Source: an uncultured Lachnospiraceae bacterium (GTDB taxonomy: Bacteria; Bacillota; Clostridia; Lachnospirales; Lachnospiraceae). From it: a DNA stretch of 13,565 nt. Positions 1 to 6,119 of the stretch are shown here, in pieces. The translations under genes and the position numbers were made by a program. The notes under the pieces were generated by a model, which worked only from the letters and a program-made list of their open reading frames with translations, was not told the origin of the DNA and made no database searches. How positions within the stretch are numbered: position 1 is the first letter of the stretch; each line of letters begins with the position of its first letter. The stretch is from the NCBI GenBank assembly GCA_902767065.1, contig CACXFW010000043.1, positions 1-13,565 of the forward strand, written 5' to 3'.

Positions 1-4
1 ATGA

Positions 5-65
5 GCAAAACGCAGACGCGACAGCGGATGCAGTAGCGCTGAGCTTTGCGAAGCGCGTGTTTTGC
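5..65. repeat. Imperfect inverted repeat at left edge
   Basis: GCAAAAC (5-11) and ACGCG (16-20) pair with CGCGTGTTTTGC (54-65), leaving a 4-nt bulge at 12-15. An inner alternative stem, GCTT (43-46) with AAGC (51-54), sits inside. No open frame of useful size covers this stretch. It is the outermost of four consecutive inverted repeats downstream of the cstA-type gene. Function is unknown; it could be part of a repeat element that continues beyond the window. Confidence 0.4.
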
Positions 66-80
66 GAATGAGGGTAGAGG

Positions 81-106
81 GGTTGGATCACGATAGTGAT
101 CCAACC
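81..106. repeat. Perfect 11-bp hairpin, 4-nt loop
   Basis: GGTTGGATCAC (81-91) and GTGATCCAACC (96-106) are exact reverse complements around the loop GATA. No T-tract follows on either strand, so it is not a classical intrinsic terminator. It lies in the non-coding stretch 1-232. Confidence 0.65.
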
Positions 107-130
107 GCACAGGTGGGATTATTTTCCGCG

Positions 131-159
131 GTATCCTCTGCCTGTACGGCAGAGGATAC
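131..159. repeat. Perfect 12-bp hairpin, 5-nt loop
   Basis: GTATCCTCTGCC (131-142) and GGCAGAGGATAC (148-159) are exact reverse complements around TGTAC. It lies 25 bp from the hairpin at 81-106 and 5 bp from the terminator-like stem at 165-188. No T-tract follows on either strand. It may act as an mRNA 3'-end stabiliser or be one part of a repeat cluster. Confidence 0.65.
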
Positions 160-162
160 TGC

Positions 163-188
163 AAAGGCGGGGAACCGACTCCCCGCCT
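163..188 (-). terminator. Probable terminator of the cstA-type gene
   Basis: On the minus strand an 8-bp GC-rich stem (AGGCGGGG / CCCCGCCT, 8-nt loop) is preceded by an A-rich run and followed by TTT. It begins about 45 bp after the stop codon of the transporter gene. The stem is strong but the U-tract is short, so efficiency is uncertain. Confidence 0.6.
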
Positions 189-232
189 CTTTCAATCATT
201 TCTGCCAGAATACTTCTCTGTCTTTCCGACCG

Positions 233-1699
233 TTATGCATGCTTCTTCGCGCTGCGAAGGAAAATGATCAGGAACAATGCTGCCAGGATCAGCCCGACAG
301 GATATGCGACCATCGTATTGTTCCTCAGCGCCGGGATCATGCCAAGGCACTCCTTAGCCATGATGAAGTAGGTCATGGAGACCGCACTCATGAAGGTTGC
401 CGGAATCGCGCAGATCCAGTAGTTCTTCTTCTCCATCGCAAGGAACATGGCTCCTGCCCAGAGGACAATCATCGCCAGCGTCTGATTCGTCCAGCTGAAG
501 TATCTCCAGATCACAGTGTAGTCGATGAAGCCAAGCGTATTGCCGAAGCCAAGGAACGCGCCGATCCCCAGAACCGGTATGCAGAGCGCAAGCCTGTGGG
601 TCAGCGAGCCCTGATCAAAGCCCAGCCAGTCGGCAAGCGTCAGTCTCGCGGAACGGAATGCCGTGTCGCCGGATGTGATCGGGCACACCACAACGCCGAG
701 CATGGCAAGGATCACGCCGACGCCGCCCATCGTCTTGAGAGAAACATCATAGATCGCCGCGGACTGGCCATTCGCCAGAACTTCCTTCAGTCCCGTATTC
801 AGTCCGCCGGTCACCTCATACAAAGAGCAGCCTGCCGCCGCCCAGATCAGGGCGATGCAGCCTTCCGCGATCATCGCGCCGTAGAAGACGAACCTGCCCT
901 GCCTCTCGCTCTTGAGGCAGCGCGCCATCAGCGGGGACTGGGTCGAATGGAAACCGGAGATCGCGCCGCAGGCAACCGTGATAAACATGAAGCTCCAGAT
1001 CGGGGTCTTATCCGGATGCATGTTGGTGAAATTGCTCCAGATCTCCGGCGTCTTATATCCATGGATCAGGATACCGAGCGCAACGCCGATTGCCATGATG
1101 ATCAGGACAACGCCGAAGATCGGATAGATCTTGCCGATAATCTTGTCAATCGAGATAAAGGTCGCGATGAAGTAGTAAATCAGGATAATCGCCAGCCAGG
1201 TGGTCGCCTGCGCAAACGGGCCTGACACGCCCTTCTCGGTGAGCAGCTTGACGATCAGACCGGCCGGGCCGACCGCGAACACGGTACCGACCATGATCAG
1301 CAATATCACGGAGAAGACTCTCATAATCGTATGCATGACCGGGCCAAGATAGATGCCGGTAACCTCAGAGATCGAAGCACCGTCATTTCTCTCGGAGAGC
1401 ATGCCGGAGAAGAAATCATGAACCGCGCCGGCAAAGATCGTACCAAAGGTAATCCACAGGAATACGACCGGTCCCCACAGGGCTCCCTGCATCGCACCGA
1501 AGATCGGTCCAAGTCCGGCGATGTTCAGAAGCTGTACCAGAAACAGCTTCCATGCCGGCATGACGACATAGTCGACGCCGTCGTTGATCGCAACCGCCGG
1601 CGTCTCCCGGTCATCCGGTCCGAACGTGTTGTCCACGAACTTGCCGTACGTGAAGTATCCGCATACCAGAATCAGCAGACATAGAAAAAAGCTAATCAT
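233..1699 (-). CDS. CstA-family membrane transporter (carbon starvation protein, short form)
   Basis: The 488-residue protein is a polytopic membrane protein of the CstA (carbon starvation) family. Characterised members (E. coli CstA and BtsT) take up pyruvate or peptides. Visible family features are the amphipathic N-terminus with a conserved VMPAWKLFLVQLLNIAG stretch (about 46-62), GPIFGAMQGALWGP (about 64-77), the polar loop HDFFSGMLSERNDG (about 94-107), SGFHSTQSPLMAR (about 248-260) and CPITSGDTAFRSAR (about 339-352), between many hydrophobic helices. It is much shorter than the roughly 700-residue E. coli proteins but fits the compact Firmicute form. The start at 1699 is preferred over an in-frame ATG at 1771 because a GGGAGGGA ribosome binding site lies just upstream and homology begins there; the extension is basic and runs through leader hairpins. 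It follows the aminotransferase after 217 bp and has its own promoter. The substrate cannot be read from sequence. Confidence 0.93.
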   Translation of the reverse strand: MISFFLCLLILVCGYFTYGKFVDNTFGPDDRETPAVAINDGVDYVVMPAWKLFLVQLLNIAGLGPIFGAMQGALWGPVVFLWITFGTIFAGAVHDFFSGMLSERNDGASISEVTGIYLGPVMHTIMRVFSVILLIMVGTVFAVGPAGLIVKLLTEKGVSGPFAQATTWLAIILIYYFIATFISIDKIIGKIYPIFGVVLIIMAIGVALGILIHGYKTPEIWSNFTNMHPDKTPIWSFMFITVACGAISGFHSTQSPLMARCLKSERQGRFVFYGAMIAEGCIALIWAAAGCSLYEVTGGLNTGLKEVLANGQSAAIYDVSLKTMGGVGVILAMLGVVVCPITSGDTAFRSARLTLADWLGFDQGSLTHRLALCIPVLGIGAFLGFGNTLGFIDYTVIWRYFSWTNQTLAMIVLWAGAMFLAMEKKNYWICAIPATFMSAVSMTYFIMAKECLGMIPALRNNTMVAYPVGLILAALFLIIFLRSAKKHA

Positions 1700-1727
1700 T
1701 CTTATCCCTCCCTCTTTCTGCCGCCTT

Positions 1728-1742
1728 CCGGAACGCTTCCGG
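1728..1742 (-). promoter_or_regulatory. Small hairpin before the cstA ribosome binding site
   Basis: CCGGAA (1728-1733) and TTCCGG (1737-1742) form a perfect 6-bp stem with a 3-nt loop in the mRNA leader, about 17 nt upstream of the purine-rich ribosome binding site. It could affect translation initiation, but no anti-Shine-Dalgarno pairing was seen. Confidence 0.3.
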
Positions 1743-1825
1743 GGATCCTCTGAAAAACAGGGCTCCTGCAAGGTTCTGGCGTCTTACATCATCCGGCCTT
1801 GATCCGGTCAGGCGGAGCACTCAGC

Positions 1826-1857
1826 TTTGTGTCTGTCCGTGCCCTGCCGGACACAAA
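1826..1857 (-). promoter_or_regulatory. Leader hairpin in cstA 5' UTR
   Basis: TTTGTGTC (1826-1833) and GACACAAA (1850-1857) pair as an 8-bp stem; an alternative inner stem GTCCG/CGGAC competes with part of it. In the direction of transcription a run of eight T (1855-1862) precedes and partly overlaps the stem rather than following it, so it does not look like a terminator. It lies just downstream of the predicted transcription start. Confidence 0.35.
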
Positions 1858-1863
1858 AAAAAC

Positions 1864-1880
1864 ACATTTGATATAAATGT
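1864..1880 (-). promoter_or_regulatory. Operator-like dyad at the cstA transcription start
   Basis: ACATTT (1864-1869) and AAATGT (1875-1880) form a perfect 6+5+6 dyad that abuts the predicted -10 box and covers the likely start site. A bound dimeric protein there would block transcription. A partly overlapping TGATAT/ATATCA pair lies in the same stretch. The regulator is not identifiable; it does not match the CcpA cre consensus. Confidence 0.35.
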
Positions 1881-1909
1881 ATCATATCACCCGAAATGCG
1901 TGAGTGCAA
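1881..1909 (-). promoter_or_regulatory. Sigma-A-type promoter of the cstA-type gene
   Basis: On the minus strand TTGCAC (-35, 1904-1909) and TATGAT (-10, 1881-1886) are separated by exactly 17 bp. Each box has one difference from the sigma-A consensus. The start site should fall near 1874, giving a leader of about 175 nt. The -35 box starts 7 bp after the aminotransferase stop codon, with no terminator between, so read-through from the upstream operon is also possible. Confidence 0.7.
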
Positions 1910-1916
1910 TGGGATT

Positions 1917-3104
1917 TCATGATCCTCCGCGCAGCTTTGCCACATACTTTTCCAGTCTTCCGACCGCCTCCTTCAGCGCGTCCAGGGAATAAGCATAGGA
2001 GATGCGGATATACCCCTCCCCGCTCTGCCCGAAGGCGTCTCCGGGAACCACTGCGACCCTCTGCTCCTTAAGAAGGCCGGTCGCGAACTCCTCCGAGGTC
2101 ATCCCGAATTCCTTAATGCAGGGGAAGACGTAAAACGCGCCGAAGGGCTCGAAACAGGGCAGACCCATTTTCCGGAAGGAATGCAGAAGGAACCGCCTCC
2201 TCTGGTCATAGGCTTCCCGCATCTTCAGCACTTCAGGATAGCAGTCCCGGAGCGCAGCCGCCGCGGCGTACTGGCTGTTTGTCGGAGCGCACATGATGGC
2301 GAACTGATGGATCTTGGTCATCACAGACAGGATCCGGCTGCTTCCGCAGCAGTAACCCAGCCTCCAGCCGGTCATCGCGAACGCCTTGGAGAAGCCGTTG
2401 ATCAGGATGGTCCTCTCCCGCATTCCCGGGATCTGGACGATCGAGACGTGATCCTCTCCCGTATAGGTGAGCTCGGAATAGATCTCGTCGGAGAGCACAT
2501 ATAGATCATGCTCCAGGCAGACCTTTGCCACCGCTTCCAGATCCTCCCTGCGCATGACGGCCCCCGTCGGATTGTTCGGAAACGGAAGGACCAGAAGCTT
2601 CGTCCTGTCCGTAATATGCTCCTCAAGCTCACTGGCGGTGAGCCGGAATTCATTTTTCTCCTGGAGCGGGATCGGTACGGGTACCCCGTCCGCCAGGATC
2701 GCGCAGGGGGTATAGGAGACATAGCACGGTTCCGGAATCAGGACCTCATCCCCCGGATTCAGGAGCGCGCGAAACGCCAGGTCGATCGCCTCCGAACCGC
2801 CAACCGTGACCAGGCATTCCTGAACCGGATCGTAGCCAACGCCGAGGCGTTTCTTCAAAAACCTGCAGATCTCCTCACGAAGCTCCCTGAGGCCCGCGTT
2901 CGAGGTATAGAAGGTCTTCCCACGCTCGAGGGTATAGATTCCTTCGTCGCGCACTGCCCATGGCGTATCAAAGTCCGGCTCTCCCACGCCAAGAGACACC
3001 ACGTCATCCATCTCGGCTACAATGTCAAAAAACTTCCTGATCCCGGACGGCTTCAGACTGTCCGCCTTTTTCGAAAGAAGGTTTCTTCCGGACAATTCCT
3101 TCAT
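1917..3104 (-). CDS. PLP-dependent class I/II aminotransferase (AlaT/AspC-like)
   Basis: The 395-residue protein is a fold-type I, class I aminotransferase that moves an amino group between an amino acid and a 2-oxo acid using pyridoxal phosphate. Visible hallmarks are GEPDFDTP (about 41-48), the aromatic/PLP pocket, PFPNNPTG (about 174-181, with the conserved Asn), SDEIYSE (about 205-211, with the Asp that pairs with the PLP ring nitrogen and the Tyr), the Schiff-base Lys240 in NGFSKAFAMTGWRLGY (about 236-251), and the substrate-carboxylate Arg367 in YIRISYA. Length is normal. The start is set by a GAGAGGAGG ribosome binding site. It lies 16 bp behind an Lrp/AsnC regulator gene, surely co-transcribed. 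In Bacillus subtilis the Lrp-type alaR precedes the alanine aminotransferase alaT in the same way, so an alanine or aspartate aminotransferase is the best guess. Exact specificity (Ala, Asp, N-acetyl-diaminopimelate, aromatic) cannot be read from sequence. Confidence 0.93.
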   Translation of the reverse strand: MKELSGRNLLSKKADSLKPSGIRKFFDIVAEMDDVVSLGVGEPDFDTPWAVRDEGIYTLERGKTFYTSNAGLRELREEICRFLKKRLGVGYDPVQECLVTVGGSEAIDLAFRALLNPGDEVLIPEPCYVSYTPCAILADGVPVPIPLQEKNEFRLTASELEEHITDRTKLLVLPFPNNPTGAVMRREDLEAVAKVCLEHDLYVLSDEIYSELTYTGEDHVSIVQIPGMRERTILINGFSKAFAMTGWRLGYCCGSSRILSVMTKIHQFAIMCAPTNSQYAAAAALRDCYPEVLKMREAYDQRRRFLLHSFRKMGLPCFEPFGAFYVFPCIKEFGMTSEEFATGLLKEQRVAVVPGDAFGQSGEGYIRISYAYSLDALKEAVGRLEKYVAKLRGGS

Positions 3105-3120
3105 ATGGCCTTTCCTCCTC

Positions 3121-3603
3121 TCACGGCGTAATGGTCATCCGCGTATCTTTCTTCTTCCGCTCGAAAATAATCCCGTCATCCTTGTACTTCTTCAGGATAA
3201 AATGCGTCGCCGTCGACAGCACGGTGTCAAGCGTGGAAAGCTTGCTGGATACGAAATTGGACACTTCCTTCAGCGTCTTTCCCTCGAGGATGACAAGCAG
3301 GTCATAAGCGCCCGAAATCAGATAGACAGACTGCACCTCAGGATAATTGTAGATCCGCTCAGCGATGTGATCGAAGCCCTGCCCTCTCTGGGGAGTAACC
3401 CTGACCTCAATCAGGGCTGTTACCGCATCCGAGCCGGCCTTGTCCCAGTCAATCAGCGTATTGTAACCGCAGATGATGTTCTCCTGTTCCATCTTCCGGA
3501 TCTCTGCCGCGATCACATCGCTGCCCGATCCGAGCAGTACTGCTATTTCTTCCGCTGTCATCCTTGAATTGCGCTCAAGCAGGGAAAGGATTTTTTCTCT
3601 CAT
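3121..3603 (-). CDS. Lrp/AsnC-family transcriptional regulator
   Basis: The 160-residue protein has an N-terminal winged helix-turn-helix (about 1-50: EKILSLLERNSRMTAEEIA, then a second helix ending with ENIICGYNTLID) and a C-terminal RAM effector-binding domain (about 62-140) with the family feature GAYDLLVILEG (about 98-108). Lrp/AsnC proteins form octamers or dimers that sense amino acids and regulate amino-acid metabolism, often their own neighbour. The gene is 16 bp ahead of the aminotransferase gene, which is probably its target. Start ATG has a GAGGAGAAAAG ribosome binding site. The C-terminus is extended by about 15 residues and strongly basic (ERKKKDTR). An autoregulated operon is expected but not shown. 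Confidence 0.92.
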   Translation of the reverse strand: MREKILSLLERNSRMTAEEIAVLLGSGSDVIAAEIRKMEQENIICGYNTLIDWDKAGSDAVTALIEVRVTPQRGQGFDHIAERIYNYPEVQSVYLISGAYDLLVILEGKTLKEVSNFVSSKLSTLDTVLSTATHFILKKYKDDGIIFERKKKDTRMTITP

Positions 3604-3645
3604 GTTCTTTTCTCCTCTATATACAACCGTTTATGGCTGACAATA

Positions 3646-3711
3646 CCCGTTCGGATAAAGGTCCCGTAACCGAAACTGCTTCGCCCCTCACGACTCGTAC
3701 TTTCGAACGGG
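3646..3711 (-). promoter_or_regulatory. Long-range inverted repeat in the Lrp/aminotransferase leader
   Basis: CCCGTTCG (3646-3653) and CGAACGGG (3704-3711) are exact reverse complements separated by 50 nt, within the 151-bp gap upstream of the Lrp gene. In the RNA they would close a compact domain, within which smaller pairings are possible, such as CGAA/TTCG around GCAGT and AAAG with CTTT. The closing stem ends about 43 nt before the start codon. It does not match any riboswitch consensus I know. It could equally be a regulator-binding region. No convincing sigma-A promoter was found in this gap. Confidence 0.4.
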
Positions 3712-3754
3712 ATCTGGCTTCTCTATAAACAATAGCTGTAACTATTCAGCATCC

Positions 3755-4231
3755 TTACGGTCCTTCCAGGTACCGGGGCACGTCCCCCATCCATAGGGTC
3801 CTCGCTGTACCGGATGTTGTGGTCCCGATCACGGCAGCGGGAATCCCCTTCCTTTGCAGGATCCGGAGGGCCTCCTCAGCATGCCTGACCGCGATCAGCC
3901 ATCCTCCGCCCGCATCGATCCGGTAAAGGTCCTCGCCGAGATATTCACAGATCTCAACATCCTCCTGCCGGAGCGGGATTGTCCGGATCTGCACGCTAAG
4001 GCCGCATTGCAGCTTCTCTCCCAGGATCCACAGCCCCCTCAGAACGCCGCCCTCTCCCAGCCTGACCCGGCATATGGTTTTAAGGTCCTCCGGGACAGGA
4101 AACGTCCCGCCTTCCAGGAAAACGGACGCCAGGATCTGTGCGGAAAAGACTTCCTCAAGATGCTCTCTCCGTGCTCTGGCCCGGGATTTTGTGCCTTTTT
4201 CCCCGGCATATCCGATCATGACAATCTCCAT
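3755..4231 (-). CDS. Stand-alone AIR synthase-related (PurM/HypE-like) C-terminal domain protein
   Basis: The 158-residue protein resembles only the C-terminal half of AIR synthase-related/HypE-like proteins: a GYAGEKGT start (about 7-14), GEGGVLRGLWILGEKLQCGL (about 58-77), IPLRQEDVEICEYLG (about 84-98), GGGWLIAV (about 107-114) and GIPAAVIGTTTSG (about 129-141), ending in the typical RYLE-P stretch. The N-terminal ATP-binding AIRS domain is absent and the segment that normally reads like HDVTEGG is altered, so enzyme activity is unlikely. It starts 2 bp after the vanW-family stop codon, pointing to translational coupling. The first ATG has no clear ribosome binding site; an ATG four codons later (4219) is preceded by GGAG at good spacing and may be the true start. 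It could be a degenerate remnant, or a domain with a binding role. Confidence 0.72.
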   Translation of the reverse strand: MEIVMIGYAGEKGTKSRARARREHLEEVFSAQILASVFLEGGTFPVPEDLKTICRVRLGEGGVLRGLWILGEKLQCGLSVQIRTIPLRQEDVEICEYLGEDLYRIDAGGGWLIAVRHAEEALRILQRKGIPAAVIGTTTSGTARTLWMGDVPRYLEGP

Positions 4232-4233
4232 GG

Positions 4234-5796
4234 TCAGTTTACGAACACCACGGCACTGCCGTCTTCAGGAACGTTGTCATCCATGTCACCTGCCTGCGAC
4301 GCTGCAGCGCCCTGCTGCGCACCGGCCGGCTGCTGCGGCTGCGGCTGCGGCGCAGTCCCGGTCCTGATAATCTGCTGGACCGCATCCAGGTTATTTGCCC
4401 CGATCGCAGCATAGAGCGCCTGCTGCACGGCTGCGTTGGAAGTCATCACACCTACGGAATAGATCGTCCCGACGGACTGATAATAGCTGGAATTGATGAG
4501 GACCTCATCCGTCTCCACTCCGTCCACATAGACGATCTTCCACAGCTCCGCCTGATATCCGGTATGAGGAGACTGGGTCTGCGCAAGATATCCGACCGCC
4601 TGGGACGCGTCGGGATACAGCGAATAGCCGCCAGGCTGCATCGTCGCAAGGACCCGGCTGTCAAATTCGATCGTGCGGTTTGCCGGCCTGGTCTCATGGC
4701 CATAGATGACAAATGTGATCTGTCCGCCGTAACATCCTCCCTGAATGTAGATTGGCGCATCCGTCGTGTTCACAAACCGCATGTCCATCACGCCCTCCGC
4801 AATGGCCGCATCCCTGGAAGGATCGACATAGCTGACCATCATGGTATGGTTTGATCTTGCCGTGATCTCCAGCTCCGCCTTCAGCGCGGCATTGTACAGC
4901 GTGGTGGAAACCTGGCAGATTCCTCCGCCATAGGAATCAATGGTCCGGTTCTCCTCATAAGTCGGCGCGGGCATGTATCCGTTCTCGGCAGAGAACGGCG
5001 TAACCGCCTGCGTGACGGAGAATTCCTCTCCCGGCCACAGAAGGGTTCCGTTGATCAGGGAACATCCGTTTTCCACATTGACCGCGCGGTTTCCGGAGGA
5101 CGCGGAGTAGTCCGTCGTCGCGGTTCCGAGAACGTCTTTTACCAAAGACAGTGTCTCATAGGTCACATCCGGGCTGATCTCATCATACAGAAGATCCACC
5201 GTAAGGTTCCCCCCGGTCCAGTTTTCAATCGCCTGGCTGACCGCTCTGGCAGACTCCTCTGTCTTCAGTGACATTCCTTTCGTCCCGCCTTCCACATAGG
5301 GAAGCCCGTCCTCGCCGATCAGAAGCTGTCCCTCCACAGGGTCACAGTTATAGGCGCTGCACGTTGAGACAAAGTCCTTCACCCGGCGAAAGTCCACGGA
5401 AAAACTCAGCGGATAGTCTACCCTGTTGTTCTCCAGGTCCTTCTGCTCCTTATACCGCTCAACGATATTCCCGCTCTTGCCGATCGGCACGAGGGAATCG
5501 ACAATATCCAGATTCGTGCAGGTATATCCGAAGTCTGCCAGAGTCGCGCAGATGAGACTGGAGCCATATCGCAGCGTGACAGGTGTCGATGCCAGGGAAT
5601 CCGCTTTTGCCTGAAGGGCGTCTTTGGCCTGATCCGGCGTCATCCCCGACAGGTCGACCCCCTCTACGCTGACGCCGCTCGCGATTGTGGAATCCGAGAC
5701 GGATGCCACCGGCCTGTCAGCCGCGGCGCGCAGCGAAAACAAGGCCGCGAGCATGCTCCCGGCCAGTACGGTTCTGAAGAATGTCCTTCTCTTCAC
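4234..5796 (-). CDS. VanW-family surface protein with peptidoglycan-binding-like N-terminus
   Basis: The 520-residue protein begins with a basic stretch and one hydrophobic segment (about 6-26), a signal peptide or membrane anchor. Next comes a region like the putative peptidoglycan-binding domain often joined to VanW (about 40-210; GVSVEGVDLSGMT is its usual opening). The VanW domain covers about 235-365, with LINGTLLWPGEEFSV, SYGGGICQVSTTLYNAAL (about 288-305) and SNHTMMVSYVDPSRDAAI. A beta-rich G5-like part (about 370-450) and a Gln/Pro/Ala-rich tail (about 480-505) follow. VanW itself is an accessory gene of glycopeptide-resistance clusters with unknown biochemistry; the chromosomal relatives are thought to act at the cell wall. 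The start codon is GTG, with GGGAGAAGGAA just upstream. It lies 12 bp behind a microprotein gene and 2 bp ahead of the AIRS_C gene. No vanA/B-type resistance genes are present, so this is not evidence of vancomycin resistance. Confidence 0.9.
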   Translation of the reverse strand: MKRRTFFRTVLAGSMLAALFSLRAAADRPVASVSDSTIASGVSVEGVDLSGMTPDQAKDALQAKADSLASTPVTLRYGSSLICATLADFGYTCTNLDIVDSLVPIGKSGNIVERYKEQKDLENNRVDYPLSFSVDFRRVKDFVSTCSAYNCDPVEGQLLIGEDGLPYVEGGTKGMSLKTEESARAVSQAIENWTGGNLTVDLLYDEISPDVTYETLSLVKDVLGTATTDYSASSGNRAVNVENGCSLINGTLLWPGEEFSVTQAVTPFSAENGYMPAPTYEENRTIDSYGGGICQVSTTLYNAALKAELEITARSNHTMMVSYVDPSRDAAIAEGVMDMRFVNTTDAPIYIQGGCYGGQITFVIYGHETRPANRTIEFDSRVLATMQPGGYSLYPDASQAVGYLAQTQSPHTGYQAELWKIVYVDGVETDEVLINSSYYQSVGTIYSVGVMTSNAAVQQALYAAIGANNLDAVQQIIRTGTAPQPQPQQPAGAQQGAAASQAGDMDDNVPEDGSAVVFVN

Positions 5797-5808
5797 TTCC
5801 TTCTCCCT

Positions 5809-5910
5809 TTACAGAAGGAAGGCAGGAATCAGGGAGAAGAGCATTGCCGCTACAAGGATTACCACGATGATGATCGCGATCGTCTGCTGCTTCTTGTTAC
5901 GTCTTTTCAT
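5809..5910 (-). CDS. 33-residue single-pass membrane microprotein
   Basis: A 34-codon frame (ATG at 5908-5910, TAA at 5809-5811) has a strong AGGAGG ribosome binding site 10 nt upstream. The product starts with a very basic segment (MKRRNKKQQT) followed by a hydrophobic helix of about 20 residues (IAIIIVVILVAAMLFSLIPA) and ends FLL, so it should sit in the membrane with the N-terminus inside. It lies 12 bp before the GTG start of the vanW-family gene and is probably translated from the same mRNA. Size and layout recall small Firmicute membrane proteins such as Prli42 or the DUF4044 group, but I cannot assign it to either. A role as partner of the VanW protein or FtsH is speculation. Confidence 0.75.
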   Translation of the reverse strand: MKRRNKKQQTIAIIIVVILVAAMLFSLIPAFLL

Positions 5911-5936
5911 GGGTTTCTTTCCTCCTGTTTACAAAC

Positions 5937-6119
5937 TCAGGACCTGTCTGGAAATAACTTATGCATTTTCATTCTGCGCAGGTTATTTCTGAACAGTTCC
6001 TCGCCCAAAACTGTCTCCGACAGACACGAACCATTGTCATGAACGGTCAGACGCCATTCACCGATGGTGAGGTGCTGCCATCCGGCGGATGACAGAAGGA
6101 GCGGTCCGTTTCTGATCAC
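5937..6119 (-). CDS. Possible small protein overlapping the glcK stop codon
   Basis: A 60-codon frame starts with GTG, overlapping the glcK TGA as GTGA, and ends 26 bp before the microprotein start codon. The product is soluble-looking, with a central GEWRLTVHDNGSCLSETVLG that reads like natural protein sequence; its first two-thirds use codons like its neighbours. Against it: no clear ribosome binding site, a GTG start, no family I recognise, and an inverted repeat at 5944-5996 in the last third. Stop-start overlap suggests translational coupling to glcK if real. It may also be the remnant of a longer gene. Confidence 0.35.
   Translation of the reverse strand: MIRNGPLLLSSAGWQHLTIGEWRLTVHDNGSCLSETVLGEELFRNNLRRMKMHKLFPDRS
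5944..5996 (-). repeat. 15-bp imperfect inverted repeat upstream of the microprotein gene
   Basis: GAAATAAC (5951-5958) and GTTATTTC (5982-5989) are exact reverse complements, and flanking CTGT/ACAG pairs extend the arms to 15 bp with three mismatches (5944-5958 and 5982-5996; 23-nt spacer). It lies between glcK and the microprotein/vanW genes. No T-tract follows, so it is more like an operator or mRNA-processing hairpin than a terminator. Confidence 0.4.

Noticed and set aside
1..36. 11-codon frame starting at the first base
   Set aside because: It is too short, has no visible ribosome binding site because the window begins there, and lies in an inverted repeat.
82..105. Integron attC-like site (GTTGGAT and ATCCAAC)
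   Set aside because: The two core-like heptamers are in the inside-out order relative to attC, the hairpin is perfect rather than bulged, and no cassette or integrase is present.
62..1225. 387-codon plus-strand open frame
   Set aside because: It is antisense to the well-supported CstA-family gene, has a low-complexity charged composition (Arg, Asp, His), and shows no family motif or ribosome binding site.
3646..3711. ZTP or T-box riboswitch
   Set aside because: A GTCGTGA stretch recalls the ZTP motif, but its second conserved half and the T-box GGTGGTACCGCG-type element are absent.
3731..3746. Terminator after the AIRS_C gene
   Set aside because: The AATAG/CTATT stem is only 5 bp, AT-rich and not followed by a proper T-tract.
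4234..5796. Glycopeptide resistance locus
   Set aside because: VanW-family proteins are common in Clostridia chromosomes; no vanHAX, vanRS or vanY-type gene is present.
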